Shown one piece after another: positions 28,886-38,847 of a stretch of DNA of 64,000 bases. The translations under genes were made by a program, and so were the position numbers. The notes under the pieces are model-generated. The model ran no database searches. It was not told the origin of the DNA and worked only from the letters and a program-made list of their open reading frames with translations. Each line of letters starts with the position of its first letter. Position 1 is the first letter of the stretch. The DNA is from Clostridia bacterium. GTDB taxonomy: Bacteria > Bacillota > Clostridia > UBA1381 > UBA9506. Where the stretch lies: positions 1 through 64,000 of the forward strand of contig JAFQBK010000016.1 in NCBI GenBank assembly GCA_017399695.1, given 5' to 3'.

Positions 28886-28914
28886 TTGAAATATTTCCAT
28901 ATATTTGTTATAAT
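28886..28914 (+). promoter_or_regulatory. sigma-A promoter for pyrK-pyrD
   Basis: TTGAAA (28886-28891) and TATAAT (28909-28914) have a 17-bp spacer. No PyrR-type leader is evident; the pyrK start is only 41 bases downstream. Confidence 0.75.
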
Positions 28915-28954
28915 ATAATGTTAGAATTACATATTTAATAGATGGGGTATGATT

Positions 28955-29722
28955 ATGAGCTACGATGTATTTAAGTGTAAGCTGATTTCTAAAAAAGAAA
29001 TCGCGCCAAACATCATTGATGTTACGGTAAAAAGCCCGGAAATTGCGGCACTTGCAAAGCCAGGACAGTTTTTGCATATCAAATGCGGCGATGAGATTGC
29101 GATGCCGCTGCGCAGACCGATTAGTATTTGCGATGCTGAGGGAGACAAACTTCGTTTTATTTTTGAAATCAAAGGAAGAGGCACAAAAAGCCTTGCATTT
29201 ATCGAGGATGAGCTTGATATTTTAGGTCCTTTGGGCAATCCGTTTACTGTTTCGAATGAAACCTTTCAAAACCCTGTGGTAATCGGCGGCGGTATTGGTA
29301 CATATCCGCTGTATAAATTGACCAAGGCACTCGAAAACCCGACGGTTTATTTAGGCTTCCGTTCCAAAGCACAAGTGACGCTTGAAGAGGATTTCCGCTC
29401 GGTTTGTAAGGATGTAACGGTCGCAACCGATGACGGAAGCTATGGCTATAACGGGTATGCCATCGAACTCCTAAAAGAAAAAATAAAAAAAGACCCGGTA
29501 GATATTATCTATGCCTGCGGTCCGACACCGATGCTTCGTGCGGTAAAACAAGTTGCAGAAGAAGCCGGAATCCGTTGTCAGCTTTCTTTGGAGCAGAGAA
29601 TGGGTTGTGGAATCGGTGCGTGTCTTACCTGCTCGTGTGAGACAAAGCACGACGGTACATGGAAATTTATGCGTGTGTGCAAAAACGGACCGGTCTTCTG
29701 GTCGACGGAGGTGGTGCTGTAA
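28955..29722 (+). CDS. pyrK: dihydroorotate dehydrogenase B, electron-transfer subunit
   Basis: PyrK carries electrons from PyrD to NAD+ in class 1B dihydroorotate dehydrogenase. The 255-residue protein has the FAD-binding RRPISI motif, the NAD region GGIGTYPLYKL and the 2Fe-2S cysteines CGIGACLTCSC near the end. The ATG at 28955 sits 7 bases after GGGG. The stop overlaps the pyrD start by one base, which suggests coupled synthesis of the two subunits. Confidence 0.95.
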   Translation: MSYDVFKCKLISKKEIAPNIIDVTVKSPEIAALAKPGQFLHIKCGDEIAMPLRRPISICDAEGDKLRFIFEIKGRGTKSLAFIEDELDILGPLGNPFTVSNETFQNPVVIGGGIGTYPLYKLTKALENPTVYLGFRSKAQVTLEEDFRSVCKDVTVATDDGSYGYNGYAIELLKEKIKKDPVDIIYACGPTPMLRAVKQVAEEAGIRCQLSLEQRMGCGIGACLTCSCETKHDGTWKFMRVCKNGPVFWSTEVVL

Positions 29723-30633
29723 TGATGAATATGAAGGTAAATATTGCAGGCGTTGAGCTGAACAATCCAATCATTACCGCATCCGGTTCATACGGCTTCG
29801 GTCGCGAGTATGGAGAGCTTTACAGCTTAAATGAGTTAGGTGCGATTTGTGTGAAAGGGCTGACGCTTGCTCCCCGTGCCGGAAATCCGCCACCGCGTAT
29901 TACGGAAACCTATGGCGGTATCTTAAACAGTGTCGGACTTCAGAATCCGGGCGTGGATGCATTTATCAAATATGAACTGCCCGAACTGAAGCAGTATACC
30001 TGCAAAGTTATAGCCAATATCGCGGGCAATACGGTAGAAGATTACTGTCAGATGGCGGAAAAACTGTCCGACAGTGATGTTGATATGCTCGAAATGAATA
30101 TCTCCTGCCCGAATGTCAAAGAGGGTGGCGTTGCGTTCGGTACGAATGCGAATACCATCTTACACATTACGCAGGAAGTAAAAAAACATACCAACAAGCC
30201 GCTGATAGTAAAGCTTTCACCAAATGTAACGGATATTACGGAAATGGCAAAAGCAGCAGAGCAGGGCGGTGCAGATGCGCTTTCTTTAATTAACACCTTG
30301 CTTGGTATGGCGATTGATATCAAGACCCGGCGCCCGATCCTTGCCAATGCGACCGGTGGACTTTCCGGTCCTGCGGTTAAACCGGTAGCGGTCCGTATGG
30401 TATATCAGGTGGCGCAAGTAACAAATCTTCCGATTATCGGAATGGGCGGTATTACTACCGGTGAAGATGCCGTAGAATTTATGCTCGCAGGAAGCTGTGC
30501 GGTTGCAGTTGGTACGGCGAACTTTATGAACCCGTATGCCTGTGTCGATATTAAAAAAGGCATCATAGATTACATGGAACAAAACAAAATCGACGATGTC
30601 GGTGATTTGGTTGGCAAAGTTATTATCAAATAG
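29722..30633 (+). CDS. pyrD: dihydroorotate dehydrogenase B, catalytic subunit
   Basis: PyrD oxidises dihydroorotate to orotate in pyrimidine synthesis. The 303-residue protein has the FMN barrel, the [11 protein letters not shown] active-site motif with the class 1B cysteine, and KLSPNVTDI. The ATG at 29722 has GGAGG 10 bases upstream. No other pyr genes are near, so the rest of the pathway is elsewhere. Confidence 0.95.
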   Translation: MMNMKVNIAGVELNNPIITASGSYGFGREYGELYSLNELGAICVKGLTLAPRAGNPPPRITETYGGILNSVGLQNPGVDAFIKYELPELKQYTCKVIANIAGNTVEDYCQMAEKLSDSDVDMLEMNISCPNVKEGGVAFGTNANTILHITQEVKKHTNKPLIVKLSPNVTDITEMAKAAEQGGADALSLINTLLGMAIDIKTRRPILANATGGLSGPAVKPVAVRMVYQVAQVTNLPIIGMGGITTGEDAVEFMLAGSCAVAVGTANFMNPYACVDIKKGIIDYMEQNKIDDVGDLVGKVIIK

Positions 30634-30646
30634 AGGAGCGAATTTC

Positions 30647-31999
30647 ATGGAAAAAATTACACTGGACTACTCAAAAGCACTGAATTTCATCACAGAAGAA
30701 GAAATCGAAAATATTGCCGGACAGATTGCGGATGCGCACGAAAAACTGGAAAAGAAAACAGGCGCAGGCAATGATTTTTTAGGCTGGGTTGGACTTCCGA
30801 CGGACTACGATAAAGAAGAGTTTGCGCGCATCAAACAAGCAGCAAAAAAGATTCAGTCTGACTCTGATGTTTTAATTGTGATTGGTATCGGGGGCTCTTA
30901 CCTTGGTGCAAGAGCTGCGATTGAAATTCTGACAAATTCTTTCTATAATTATCAGGATGGAAAAGACAGAAAAACACCCCAAATCTTTTTTGCGGGAAAT
31001 TCTATCAGTTCCACTTATTTAGCAGAGCTTTATGAGCTTGTAAAGGACAAGGACTTGTCGGTAAATATCATCTCGAAATCGGGAACAACCACGGAACCGG
31101 CAATTGCTTTTCGCGTGTTTAAGGAACTGTTAGAGAAAAAATATGGAAAAGACGGCGCAAAGGGAAGAATTTACGCTACAACTGACAAAGCGCGTGGCGC
31201 ATTAAAAGCTCTGGCAGATAAAGAAGGATACGAAACCTTTGTGATTCCGGATGATGTTGGTGGTCGTTATTCTGTTCTGACTGCGGTTGGTCTTTTGCCG
31301 ATTGCAGTGTCAGGTGCAGACCTTGATTTGATTATCAAAGGCGCACAAGACGCACAGAAAGAGTATTCCTCTTGTGACGTAAAAGATAATATTTGTTATC
31401 AGTATGCAGCGATTCGTAATGCTTTGTACCGCAAAGGAAAAACAACGGAAATTATGGTCAATTATGAGCCGAGACTGCATTATTTTGCAGAATGGTGGAA
31501 ACAGCTCTTTGGCGAGAGTGAGGGCAAAGACCAAAAGGGTATCTTCCCTGCGGCAGTTGATTTTTCAACGGACCTTCATTCCATGGGACAGTATATTCAG
31601 GACGGCATGAGAAATATTTTTGAAACCGTACTGAATGTAAACGAACCGAAAAAGGACCTGACCATCGGAGCGGATGCCGAAAATGTCGACGGTCTGAACT
31701 TTTTGGCAGGAAAAACGATGGATTTCGTGAATCACAAAGCGTTTTTAGGTACGGTACTTGCACACAATGACGGCGGTGTACCGAATATGATTATTAATAT
31801 CCCGAAGCTTGATGAATACTATTTTGGTCAGTTGGTTTATCTCTTTGAACGCGCTTGCGGCATCAGCGGTTATGTTTTGGGTGTGAATCCGTTCAATCAG
31901 CCGGGTGTTGAGGCATATAAAAAGAATATGTTCGCACTTCTGGGAAAACCGGGGTATGAAGAAGAAAAAGCAAGACTTGAAAAAGTGCTTGGTTTGTGA
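30647..31999 (+). CDS. pgi: glucose-6-phosphate isomerase
   Basis: Pgi interconverts glucose-6-phosphate and fructose-6-phosphate. The 450-residue protein has [11 protein letters not shown], the [10 protein letters not shown] phosphate loop and the catalytic region [12 protein letters not shown]. The ATG at 30647 follows GAGGAG. It lies 13 bases after pyrD. Confidence 0.96.
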   Translation: MEKITLDYSKALNFITEEEIENIAGQIADAHEKLEKKTGAGNDFLGWVGLPTDYDKEEFARIKQAAKKIQSDSDVLIVIGIGGSYLGARAAIEILTNSFYNYQDGKDRKTPQIFFAGNSISSTYLAELYELVKDKDLSVNIISKSGTTTEPAIAFRVFKELLEKKYGKDGAKGRIYATTDKARGALKALADKEGYETFVIPDDVGGRYSVLTAVGLLPIAVSGADLDLIIKGAQDAQKEYSSCDVKDNICYQYAAIRNALYRKGKTTEIMVNYEPRLHYFAEWWKQLFGESEGKDQKGIFPAAVDFSTDLHSMGQYIQDGMRNIFETVLNVNEPKKDLTIGADAENVDGLNFLAGKTMDFVNHKAFLGTVLAHNDGGVPNMIINIPKLDEYYFGQLVYLFERACGISGYVLGVNPFNQPGVEAYKKNMFALLGKPGYEEEKARLEKVLGL

Positions 32000-32052
32000 T
32001 ATACTTGACCTGATTGTCTTGGAAAGTTCAATTACTTTTGGAGGTTATATCA

Positions 32053-33555
32053 ATGCAATATCAAAGTACAAGGGATAAAAGTGTCCGTGTAGCATCGGCG
32101 TATGCCATTAAAACCGGACTGGCAGCAGATGGCGGACTCTATGTTCCCGAACAGATTCCGAAGCTTAGCCTTTCGGAAATTGCAGCACTCGCACCGATGA
32201 GCTATAATGATCGCGCGGTGAATATCTTAAGCCGTTTTCTGACGGATTTTTCGGAAGAAGAAGTGACAACCTGTGTCAACCGTGCATACAGCAAAGAAAA
32301 GTTTGAAACCGTAGAAATCGCGCCGCTGTTTAAGCTTGCGCAAGGGGTATATTTTCTTGAACTGTGGCATGGTCCGACCTGCGCATTTAAGGATATGGCA
32401 CTACAGATTCTGCCGCATTTATTAAAGCGTTCCATTGAAAAGACCGGCGAAACCAAAGAGGTTGTTATTTTGGTTGCGACCTCCGGCGACACCGGAAAAG
32501 CAGCTCTTGAGGGCTTCCGTGATGTTGAAGGCACCCGTATTATTGTCTTTTATCCGGCAGATGGCGTCAGCGATGTGCAGAAACGTCAGATGGTAACGCA
32601 GGAGGGTAATAATGTCGATGTTGCTGCGGTCAGCGGAAACTTTGACGATGCACAAAGCGGCGTAAAACAGATTTTTACAGATAATGAATATGCTGATGTT
32701 TTGGCGCGTAATAATTTCCTTTTGTCGAGTGCAAACTCAATTAACTGGGGCAGACTCGTACCGCAGATTGTGTACTATTTCTCGTCTTATGCAAGTATGC
32801 TCAAGAATGAAGAAATTACGCTTGGTGAAAAGGTGAATTTTGTCGTTCCTACGGGTAACTTTGGTGATATTTTGGCAGCGTACTATGCAAAAGAAATGGG
32901 TCTTCCGGTAGCAAAACTCATTTGTGCATCCAACGAAAACAATGTATTGACCGACTTTATCAATACCGGTGTTTATGACAGAAACCGTTCCTTTAAGACA
33001 ACAACATCTCCTTCGATGGATATCTTGATTTCCAGTAACTTAGAGCGCTTTTTATTCCACGTCACCGGTGGGGATGATGCTAGGGTTTCTGCCTGGATGA
33101 AGGATTTAAAGGATGCGGGACGCTATGAAGTGCCGGAACTGACGAAAAATAAGATTAAAGAAATTTTCTGGGGCGGCTTTTGCGACGATGCGGAAACCTT
33201 TGCACAGATTGACTCCGTTAATCGCGAGTTTGGTTATGTAATGGATACCCATACCGCGGTGGCAAAAGGTGTGTACGATAAGTATGTAAAAGAGACCGGC
33301 GACGAGACCAAGACAGTCATCGTTTCAACCGCCAGTCCGTTTAAGTTCAGTGACAGCGTTCTGTCTGCAATCCAGGGTGAAGATGCGACTGAGGGCAAAG
33401 ATCCGTTTGATCTTTTGGATGAGCTTGCCCAGACAACCGGGCTTTTGATTCCGCAGGGACTTTCCGGTCTGCGAGAAAAGCCTGTTATTTTCACCGCTGT
33501 TTGCGAAAAAACAGAAATGTATGATGTTGTCAGCCATATGCTGAACTTGGCATAG
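32053..33555 (+). CDS. thrC: threonine synthase
   Basis: ThrC converts O-phosphohomoserine to threonine with PLP. The 500-residue protein has the PLP lysine in HGPTCAFKDMALQ and a SGDTGKAALEGF phosphate motif. The ATG at 32053 follows TTTTGGAGG. It is placed 53 bases after pgi. Confidence 0.95.
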   Translation: MQYQSTRDKSVRVASAYAIKTGLAADGGLYVPEQIPKLSLSEIAALAPMSYNDRAVNILSRFLTDFSEEEVTTCVNRAYSKEKFETVEIAPLFKLAQGVYFLELWHGPTCAFKDMALQILPHLLKRSIEKTGETKEVVILVATSGDTGKAALEGFRDVEGTRIIVFYPADGVSDVQKRQMVTQEGNNVDVAAVSGNFDDAQSGVKQIFTDNEYADVLARNNFLLSSANSINWGRLVPQIVYYFSSYASMLKNEEITLGEKVNFVVPTGNFGDILAAYYAKEMGLPVAKLICASNENNVLTDFINTGVYDRNRSFKTTTSPSMDILISSNLERFLFHVTGGDDARVSAWMKDLKDAGRYEVPELTKNKIKEIFWGGFCDDAETFAQIDSVNREFGYVMDTHTAVAKGVYDKYVKETGDETKTVIVSTASPFKFSDSVLSAIQGEDATEGKDPFDLLDELAQTTGLLIPQGLSGLREKPVIFTAVCEKTEMYDVVSHMLNLA

Positions 33556-33565
33556 GGGGAATAAA

Positions 33566-34537
33566 ATGGACTGGATTCAAGTGACAATTTATACTTCTTC
33601 TGCGGGTATCGAACCGGTCAGCGGCAGACTGTATCAGTTGGGCGTTACCGGTGTAGAAATCGAAGATGAGACCGAGTTTTATACCTTTTTGGAAGAAAAC
33701 CGCGGCAGTTGGGATTATGTGGATGAAGACCTTGAAAAGCGGATGCAGGGTGAGACGAAAGTCAAGATTTACTTAAGCGACAATGCGTCCGGTCACGATA
33801 TGCTGCACGCAGTCCGTGAAAGCATGACCGCGCTTAAATCCTTAGATACGGAAAATATGTTTGGACGATTAGAGATTTCGCTCGACAATCTGAACGAGGA
33901 AGATTGGGCAAACAACTGGAAGCAGTATTTTAAGCCGCTCACGGTTGGAGATAAAATCTTGATTTTGCCGGAATGGGAAACCCTCACAGAAGAGACAGAC
34001 CGTACGGTGTTTACGGTAAATCCCGGAATGAGTTTTGGTACCGGCTCACATCAGACCACGCAGCTTTGCATTGAAGAACTCGAAGAGTGTATTGGCGAAA
34101 ATACACATGTATTGGATTTGGGTTGTGGCAGTGGTATTTTATCCATTATCGCACTGTTGCTTGGCGCACCTGATGCGACGGCAGTTGATATTGACCCGAA
34201 TGCCGTTATGATTGCGCGAGAGAATGCGGAAAGAAACAATATCTGTCCGGATGTTTATCGCGCACTCGCGGGTAATGTACTGGAAGATGAAAAACTAATC
34301 GAAACCATTTCCGATAAAAAATATGAGGTTGTGGTAGCGAATATCGTTGCGGATGTTATCATTGGACTTGCAGATATCGTTGAGAATTTAATAGTTCCCG
34401 GCGGTACATATATTACATCGGGTATTATCACAGACCGAAAAGCAGATGTGATGGCAAGATACGAAAGCAGTGGTTTTGAAATCGTAAAGGTTCGCGAAAA
34501 AGGCGACTGGGTATCTGTGGTTATGAAAAAGAAATAA
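33566..34537 (+). CDS. prmA: ribosomal protein L11 methyltransferase
   Basis: PrmA trimethylates L11. The 323-residue protein has the N-terminal L11-recognition domain and a SAM-binding fold with VLDLGCGSGILSI, after the GMSFGTGSHQTT motif typical of PrmA. It follows thrC by 10 bases and is closed by a terminator. Confidence 0.95.
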   Translation: MDWIQVTIYTSSAGIEPVSGRLYQLGVTGVEIEDETEFYTFLEENRGSWDYVDEDLEKRMQGETKVKIYLSDNASGHDMLHAVRESMTALKSLDTENMFGRLEISLDNLNEEDWANNWKQYFKPLTVGDKILILPEWETLTEETDRTVFTVNPGMSFGTGSHQTTQLCIEELEECIGENTHVLDLGCGSGILSIIALLLGAPDATAVDIDPNAVMIARENAERNNICPDVYRALAGNVLEDEKLIETISDKKYEVVVANIVADVIIGLADIVENLIVPGGTYITSGIITDRKADVMARYESSGFEIVKVREKGDWVSVVMKKK

Positions 34538-34636
34538 AAGGGACAGTAGCAAAATGCGCATACCACACAAGGCAAAAATGTGTTTAACACAGAGTCTTTT
34601 GTATGTTAAAAATTCAAAAAGATGCAAAATTTAAGG

Positions 34637-34669
34637 AAGGAATTCGTCATTTGACGAATTCCTTTTATT
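34637..34669 (+). terminator. intrinsic terminator of prmA
   Basis: A 13-bp perfect stem with a 2-base loop (34637-34649 and 34652-34664) is followed by a TTATTT tail. Confidence 0.85.
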
Positions 34670-34780
34670 TTATGCCTTGTGTTTTGAACAAACTTCACCA
34701 CTCGGCGTACCCATGTACGCCTTCGGGTAATCCCTGCGGGTTCAGTTTGACCAATCTGCGCTATTTTCCGTCCGTCCCTC
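34670..34780. repeat. GC-richer intergenic patch with small palindrome
   Basis: Between two terminators lies a patch with GGCGTAC-CCAT-GTACGCC and a weaker outer pairing of AAACT with AGTTT. No credible gene is present. Its style recalls the patch near 56800, but I could not align them. Confidence 0.3.
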
Positions 34781-34811
34781 AAAAAAAGCAGGGATAATCC
34801 CTGCTTTTTTT
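34781..34811. terminator. bidirectional terminator for gerQ
   Basis: An A7-GCAGGGA stem pairs with TCCCTGC-T7 around a 3-base loop. On the minus strand it ends the cwlJ-gerQ operon. Confidence 0.85.
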
Positions 34812-34816
34812 ATTTC

Positions 34817-35266
34817 TCAATAAGAAGTTCTAAAGCTTGTGCGCATACCGCTTGACGGCATCGAATTATTTTGCCAGTTTGATGAATTTGACGGCTGGTT
34901 GTTTGACGACGGCCAGTTATCTCCCGGTGTTTGTGAGGTACGTCTCATTCTGCTTTGCGGAACGGTGGTTGTATTATAGAAAGTAACAAATTTGACGGCG
35001 TAGAGGTCGCAGACAATGTATCGGTCATCCATCGGGTCATAAAGACTTAAAAAGTTTGTACCGGAAGAATACAAAATTCCTTCTTTGAACTCTAATCGGT
35101 TTGTGCCAATGAGAAACTCAACGACTACGTACTGACCGAGATTCTGCGCCAGAATAGAGGCAAAAGAACCGTAATACACTTCGGAGTTGCTTTGCGGATT
35201 TGCGATTGTCATAGGACTTTCAGCGGGAGTTACATTTGCGTTTGAATGTTCTAAACCATTTGCCAT
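34817..35266 (-). CDS. gerQ: spore coat/germination protein GerQ
   Basis: The 149-residue protein has the GerQ core (SFASILAQNLGQYVVVEFLIG...FKEGILYSSGTNFLSLYDPMDDRYIVCDLYAVKFVTF, about 33-105), followed by a Ser/Asn/Pro-rich tail. In Bacillus, GerQ is a coat protein needed for CwlJ to function in cortex breakdown. It lies 27 bases after cwlJ in the same operon, with AGGTGA upstream of the ATG. Confidence 0.85.
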   Translation of the reverse strand: MANGLEHSNANVTPAESPMTIANPQSNSEVYYGSFASILAQNLGQYVVVEFLIGTNRLEFKEGILYSSGTNFLSLYDPMDDRYIVCDLYAVKFVTFYNTTTVPQSRMRRTSQTPGDNWPSSNNQPSNSSNWQNNSMPSSGMRTSFRTSY

Positions 35267-35293
35267 TATGTATCACCTGACCTTTTTAGATTT

Positions 35294-35731
35294 TTAAGTT
35301 TCATAATACGCATCTGTCGGATTGTAGAAACAATGTTTACCGATTCTTACATTGAAATATCCGATGTCGCTCGGAAACCGTCCGGGACAGCTTGGCGCAA
35401 ACGGATTAAAAAACCAAAGCGCCTGCCCGAGATTATACAGTCTGTTTCCGGCGATTGCCCAGTCGGCAATGTCTAAATGAATTTGTTCTACATTCATATT
35501 AAACAGATTCTGAGGGTTATACCGCCCGTTTTCCGTTTCAGATGCACAGACAAATTGACCGGGTTGAAAAATAATGTTCCGGATGCTTCCGCCTTCACTT
35601 ATACGTGCATATTCACCGCCCGGTGCGTTGACACGATTCATTACCACAGAGGCAACCGCCCGCATGCCGTTGTCGCCTTCACCTCCTGCTTCGCATTTAA
35701 TTAGTTTTGCCAATAATTCGCGGTCTGACAT
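35294..35731 (-). CDS. cwlJ: spore cortex cell-wall hydrolase CwlJ
   Basis: The 145-residue protein is a SleB/CwlJ-family (hydrolase_2) enzyme: the catalytic glutamate lies in IKCEAGGEGDNGMRAVASVVMNRV, followed by the ALWFFNP motif. It has no signal peptide, as in Bacillus CwlJ, which is deposited in the coat from the mother cell. It degrades cortex peptidoglycan in germination. GAGGTGA is upstream. Confidence 0.92.
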   Translation of the reverse strand: MSDRELLAKLIKCEAGGEGDNGMRAVASVVMNRVNAPGGEYARISEGGSIRNIIFQPGQFVCASETENGRYNPQNLFNMNVEQIHLDIADWAIAGNRLYNLGQALWFFNPFAPSCPGRFPSDIGYFNVRIGKHCFYNPTDAYYET

Positions 35732-35759
35732 TTGATCACCTCGCTTTTATCACACTTAT

Positions 35760-35767
35760 ATTATATG
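35760..35767 (-). promoter_or_regulatory. possible sigma-E -10 element for cwlJ-gerQ
   Basis: On the minus strand CATATAAT resembles the sigma-E -10 (CATACAAT). The -35 is not clear. Bacillus cwlJ is sigma-E dependent. This is inference. Confidence 0.35.
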
Positions 35768-35837
35768 AGAAAAACGAAAATTGGTTCCTTGGCATAAGTA
35801 GGGAAAATCGGGTGATATTAAAAAAGAGGTGAGTGCT

Positions 35838-36599
35838 TTGAAAACATTAATTTGTTGTTTAACTATCTTGGGACTGTTACTTTCTGCGTGCTCAGCGAAT
35901 GAAGAAAAAGAGCCGAAAGTTCCAATGGAGCTTTCCGAAATTAAAGATAGCTTTTCGTCCCTTTATCAGATTATATTCCGAAAAGAAAATGAGAGTATCT
36001 TCCCGACGCTTGGCGCGGAAGAAGCAGTCATGGTTGGTTCAGGATTCGAACCGTTTCCAAAGGAAAATGTTCCGACAGGTGTCGGATTTTATGATGAGCG
36101 CAAACATTACTATATAAAAGAAGCCCTAAAACAGATGGAAACAGCTCGAGTGAGACTGTTACATGACGGTGCGGGACAGGAGACAATAGAGGCGCTGGAT
36201 AATATCGTCCATCGCTTGGCGCACGAGATAAATGAAAAGAATGATGCGCAGGCAATGGAGGCGTTAAACGACGGAATTTATTTGATTTCAAGACTGATGG
36301 ATGATTACGGAAAAGCTTGTGAGGGCTGTGTTTTACGGTTGGAGTATAGCTTAAATCTGCTTGAAATGGAAGCGGAAAATCCGAAACGCTTTATAAACGC
36401 GCTTTCCTTTACGCAAAAAGTAATTTCAGAATTGGAAAGCAAAGTGGATGACGATTCAAAGACATATGTAAAGCAGATGAAAGAAAGTGTCATTTCTCTT
36501 CAGAATGCATCCGAATATAATGATGAAGAGTTAATTCGCTTAAAAGTTGAAATTATGCGCGCGAATTGGAAGAAAATATCTTCTATGACGAAAACATAG
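35838..36599 (+). CDS. putative lipoprotein, unknown function
   Basis: The 253-residue protein has a lipoprotein signal peptide with lipobox LLSAC (about residue 18), followed by a helical, charged region. I do not recognise a family. The TTG at 35838 lies 6 bases after AGAGGTG; the GTG at 35829 is inside the ribosome site. It would be a substrate of Lgt and stays at the membrane surface. Confidence 0.6.
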   Translation: MKTLICCLTILGLLLSACSANEEKEPKVPMELSEIKDSFSSLYQIIFRKENESIFPTLGAEEAVMVGSGFEPFPKENVPTGVGFYDERKHYYIKEALKQMETARVRLLHDGAGQETIEALDNIVHRLAHEINEKNDAQAMEALNDGIYLISRLMDDYGKACEGCVLRLEYSLNLLEMEAENPKRFINALSFTQKVISELESKVDDDSKTYVKQMKESVISLQNASEYNDEELIRLKVEIMRANWKKISSMTKT

Positions 36600-36657
36600 G
36601 AATAAAAAAGACTCTGTTTGCGCAAACTGTAGTTATCAGTTGAGAGGAGTGATTTTT

Positions 36658-36837
36658 ATGTCAACAGTTCATAAAACAGAAAAGCCGCTTTTGGGAGTGA
36701 TGTGCTCTGTAACCAATTGCGAGTATCACGGGGAAAACCACGAATGTGACGCCTCGAGCATCGAAGTTTGCACCTGTGACCCCGTTCAGCAGTGCGGTGT
36801 GCAGTGTAAAACCTTCAAGCCGAAAGCAGGCAGATAA
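36658..36837 (+). CDS. DUF1540 domain protein
   Basis: The 59-residue cysteine-rich protein matches the DUF1540 pattern: CSVTNCEYHGENHECDASSIEV, then CTCDPVQQCGVQCKTF. It has eight cysteines, spaced as for metal or disulfide binding. DUF1540 proteins are common in spore formers. The ATG follows GAGAGGAG. Function is unknown. Confidence 0.8.
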   Translation: MSTVHKTEKPLLGVMCSVTNCEYHGENHECDASSIEVCTCDPVQQCGVQCKTFKPKAGR

Positions 36838-36839
36838 AA

Positions 36840-36876
36840 AATAACCGGACGGTTACACGTCCGGTTATTTTTTTGT
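36840..36876. terminator. bidirectional terminator (DUF1540 gene/typA)
   Basis: A 12-bp stem (36840-36851 with 36858-36869) with a 6-base loop ends in a T7 run between convergent genes. Confidence 0.9.
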
Positions 36877-36884
36877 CGTAATTA

Positions 36885-38708
36885 TTATATTTGTTTTTTC
36901 AGTCTTCCTGCCATTTTATCACGGTCGCTTTTTGCAAGAATTTTCTTGCGCAGGCGGATGGATTCGGGAGTGACCTCAACCAATTCGTCATCAGAAATGA
37001 ACTCTAAACATTGCTCCAGACTCATCTGCAAGGGAGGTGTCAGCTTGATGGTATCATCACTGCCGGCAGCACGCATATTGGTTACGTGCTTTTTCTTGCA
37101 GACATTGACGGTCAGGTCTTCATTTTTGGCATTTTCGCCAACAATCATGCCCTCGTACACGTGAACGCCCGGTCCGACAAAGAGTCTACCACGGGTTTCG
37201 GCGTTGGCCAAACCATAAGTCACCGTATCGCCGGTCTCCCAAGCGATCATGGAACCACGGTCGCGCATTTCAATTTCGCCGCGGAATTCGCTGAAACCGT
37301 CAAGCACGGAATTCATCACGCCATTTCCCTTGGTATCCGTTAAAAATTCACTGCGGTAGCCAATCAGACCGCGAGACGGGATCTTAAACTCCAAGCGCAT
37401 ATATCCGCCATCCGTCGGGTGCATATTCGTCATTTCCGCTTTTCTTGAGCCGAGTTTTTCGATAACATTACCAGAAAACTCCTCCGGCACATCAATTACA
37501 AGTTCTTCAATCGGCTCTAACAGCTTTCCATTTTTCTCCTTAAAAATTACCTGCGGACGGGAAACCTGAAATTCATAGCCCTGACGGCGCATCGTTTCAA
37601 TCAGGATGGAAAGATGAAGCTCACCGCGTCCTGAAACCTTAAAACAATCCGCACTATCGGTTTCTTCCACCTTTAAGCTTACATTGGTTTCAAGCTCACG
37701 GAACAGTCTTTCGCGCAGGTGACGGCTGGTTACAAAATCGCCCTCCTGACCGGCGAATGGACTGTTATTGACCAAAAAGTTCATTGAAATAGTAGGCTCG
37801 TCCACCTCAATGACCGGCAAAGGGTCGATATGTGTCGGGTCGCAAATTGTTTCACCAATATTGACATCGCCAAGGCCTGAAATGCTGCAGATATCTCCAC
37901 AGGTAACCGATTCGGTTTCTATTCTTTTTAATCCATCAAAGGTGTAAAGTCTTCCTACTTTCACATTTGCTGTCGTACCGTCTGCGCGGCACAAGGCAAC
38001 ATTCTGACCATAGCGGATAGTACCTCTTGCTACCTTGCCGACAGCGATTCTTCCAATATATTCATCGTAATCGATGTTGGAAACAAGCATCTGAAGCGCG
38101 CCTTCAGTATCATCATTCGGCGCGGGAACGTGCTCAACAATAGTATCAAACAGAGGAACCATGCTTTCTTCCTGCTCATCTGGCTCCAAGCCGCATGTTC
38201 CTTGTTTTGCTGAGGCATAGATAATCGGGAAATCCGCCTGCTCATCGCTTGCACCGAGTTCAATAAAGAGGTCTAACACCTCATCAATGACCTCATACGG
38301 TCTTGCCTGCGGACGGTCCACCTTATTTACTACAACAATCGGTTTTAAGTCGAGCTCTAATGCCTTTTTTAATACAAATCGCGTCTGCGGCATTGCGCCT
38401 TCAAAGGCATCAACCACCAATAAGACGCCTTCAACCATTCCAAGCACACGCTCGACCTCGCCACCAAAATCGGCGTGCCCCGGGGTATCAACAATATTGA
38501 TTTTCACATCTTTATACTGTACAGAGGTGTTTTTAGATAAAATGGTAATACCGCGTTCGCGCTCCAAATCATTTGAGTCCATGACACGGTCTTCTACCTG
38601 CTCGTTGTCACGATAAATACCGCTGTTTTTTAACAAAACATCAACCAGCGTTGTCTTGCCGTGGTCAACGTGTGCGATAATTGCAACATTGCGAATTTTT
38701 GCTCCCAT
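36885..38708 (-). CDS. typA: translational GTPase TypA/BipA
   Basis: BipA is a ribosome-binding GTPase affecting 50S assembly and stress adaptation. The 607-residue protein has G1 [10 protein letters not shown]2 RERGITI, G3 DTPGHAD and G4 NKVDR, followed by EF-G-like domains and the BipA C-terminal domain. GGAGG is upstream of the ATG. It is divergent from lysA. Confidence 0.96.
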   Translation of the reverse strand: MGAKIRNVAIIAHVDHGKTTLVDVLLKNSGIYRDNEQVEDRVMDSNDLERERGITILSKNTSVQYKDVKINIVDTPGHADFGGEVERVLGMVEGVLLVVDAFEGAMPQTRFVLKKALELDLKPIVVVNKVDRPQARPYEVIDEVLDLFIELGASDEQADFPIIYASAKQGTCGLEPDEQEESMVPLFDTIVEHVPAPNDDTEGALQMLVSNIDYDEYIGRIAVGKVARGTIRYGQNVALCRADGTTANVKVGRLYTFDGLKRIETESVTCGDICSISGLGDVNIGETICDPTHIDPLPVIEVDEPTISMNFLVNNSPFAGQEGDFVTSRHLRERLFRELETNVSLKVEETDSADCFKVSGRGELHLSILIETMRRQGYEFQVSRPQVIFKEKNGKLLEPIEELVIDVPEEFSGNVIEKLGSRKAEMTNMHPTDGGYMRLEFKIPSRGLIGYRSEFLTDTKGNGVMNSVLDGFSEFRGEIEMRDRGSMIAWETGDTVTYGLANAETRGRLFVGPGVHVYEGMIVGENAKNEDLTVNVCKKKHVTNMRAAGSDDTIKLTPPLQMSLEQCLEFISDDELVEVTPESIRLRKKILAKSDRDKMAGRLKKQI

Positions 38709-38784
38709 CAGAAACCTCCATTAATTACTAAAAATAAACCAACTATAATATTTTAACACAAAATTGGAAAAAGTCAAATAAAAA

Positions 38785-38813
38785 TTGACAACCGCGCAGT
38801 TTTTTGTTAGAAT
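38785..38813 (+). promoter_or_regulatory. sigma-A promoter for lysA
   Basis: TTGACA (38785-38790) and TAGAAT (38808-38813) are 17 bp apart, only 34 bases before the lysA ATG. The short leader leaves no room for a lysine riboswitch. Confidence 0.8.
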
Positions 38814-38847
38814 AAATGGTAATTATGAAATCCGGGGAGGAAAAAGA

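Noticed and set aside
34603-34797. 64-codon reading frame between prmA and gerQ
   Set aside because: It spans two intrinsic terminators and has no ribosome site or recognisable sequence.
38814-38847. Lysine riboswitch before lysA
   Set aside because: Only about 34 bases lie between promoter and start codon, far too short for the aptamer.
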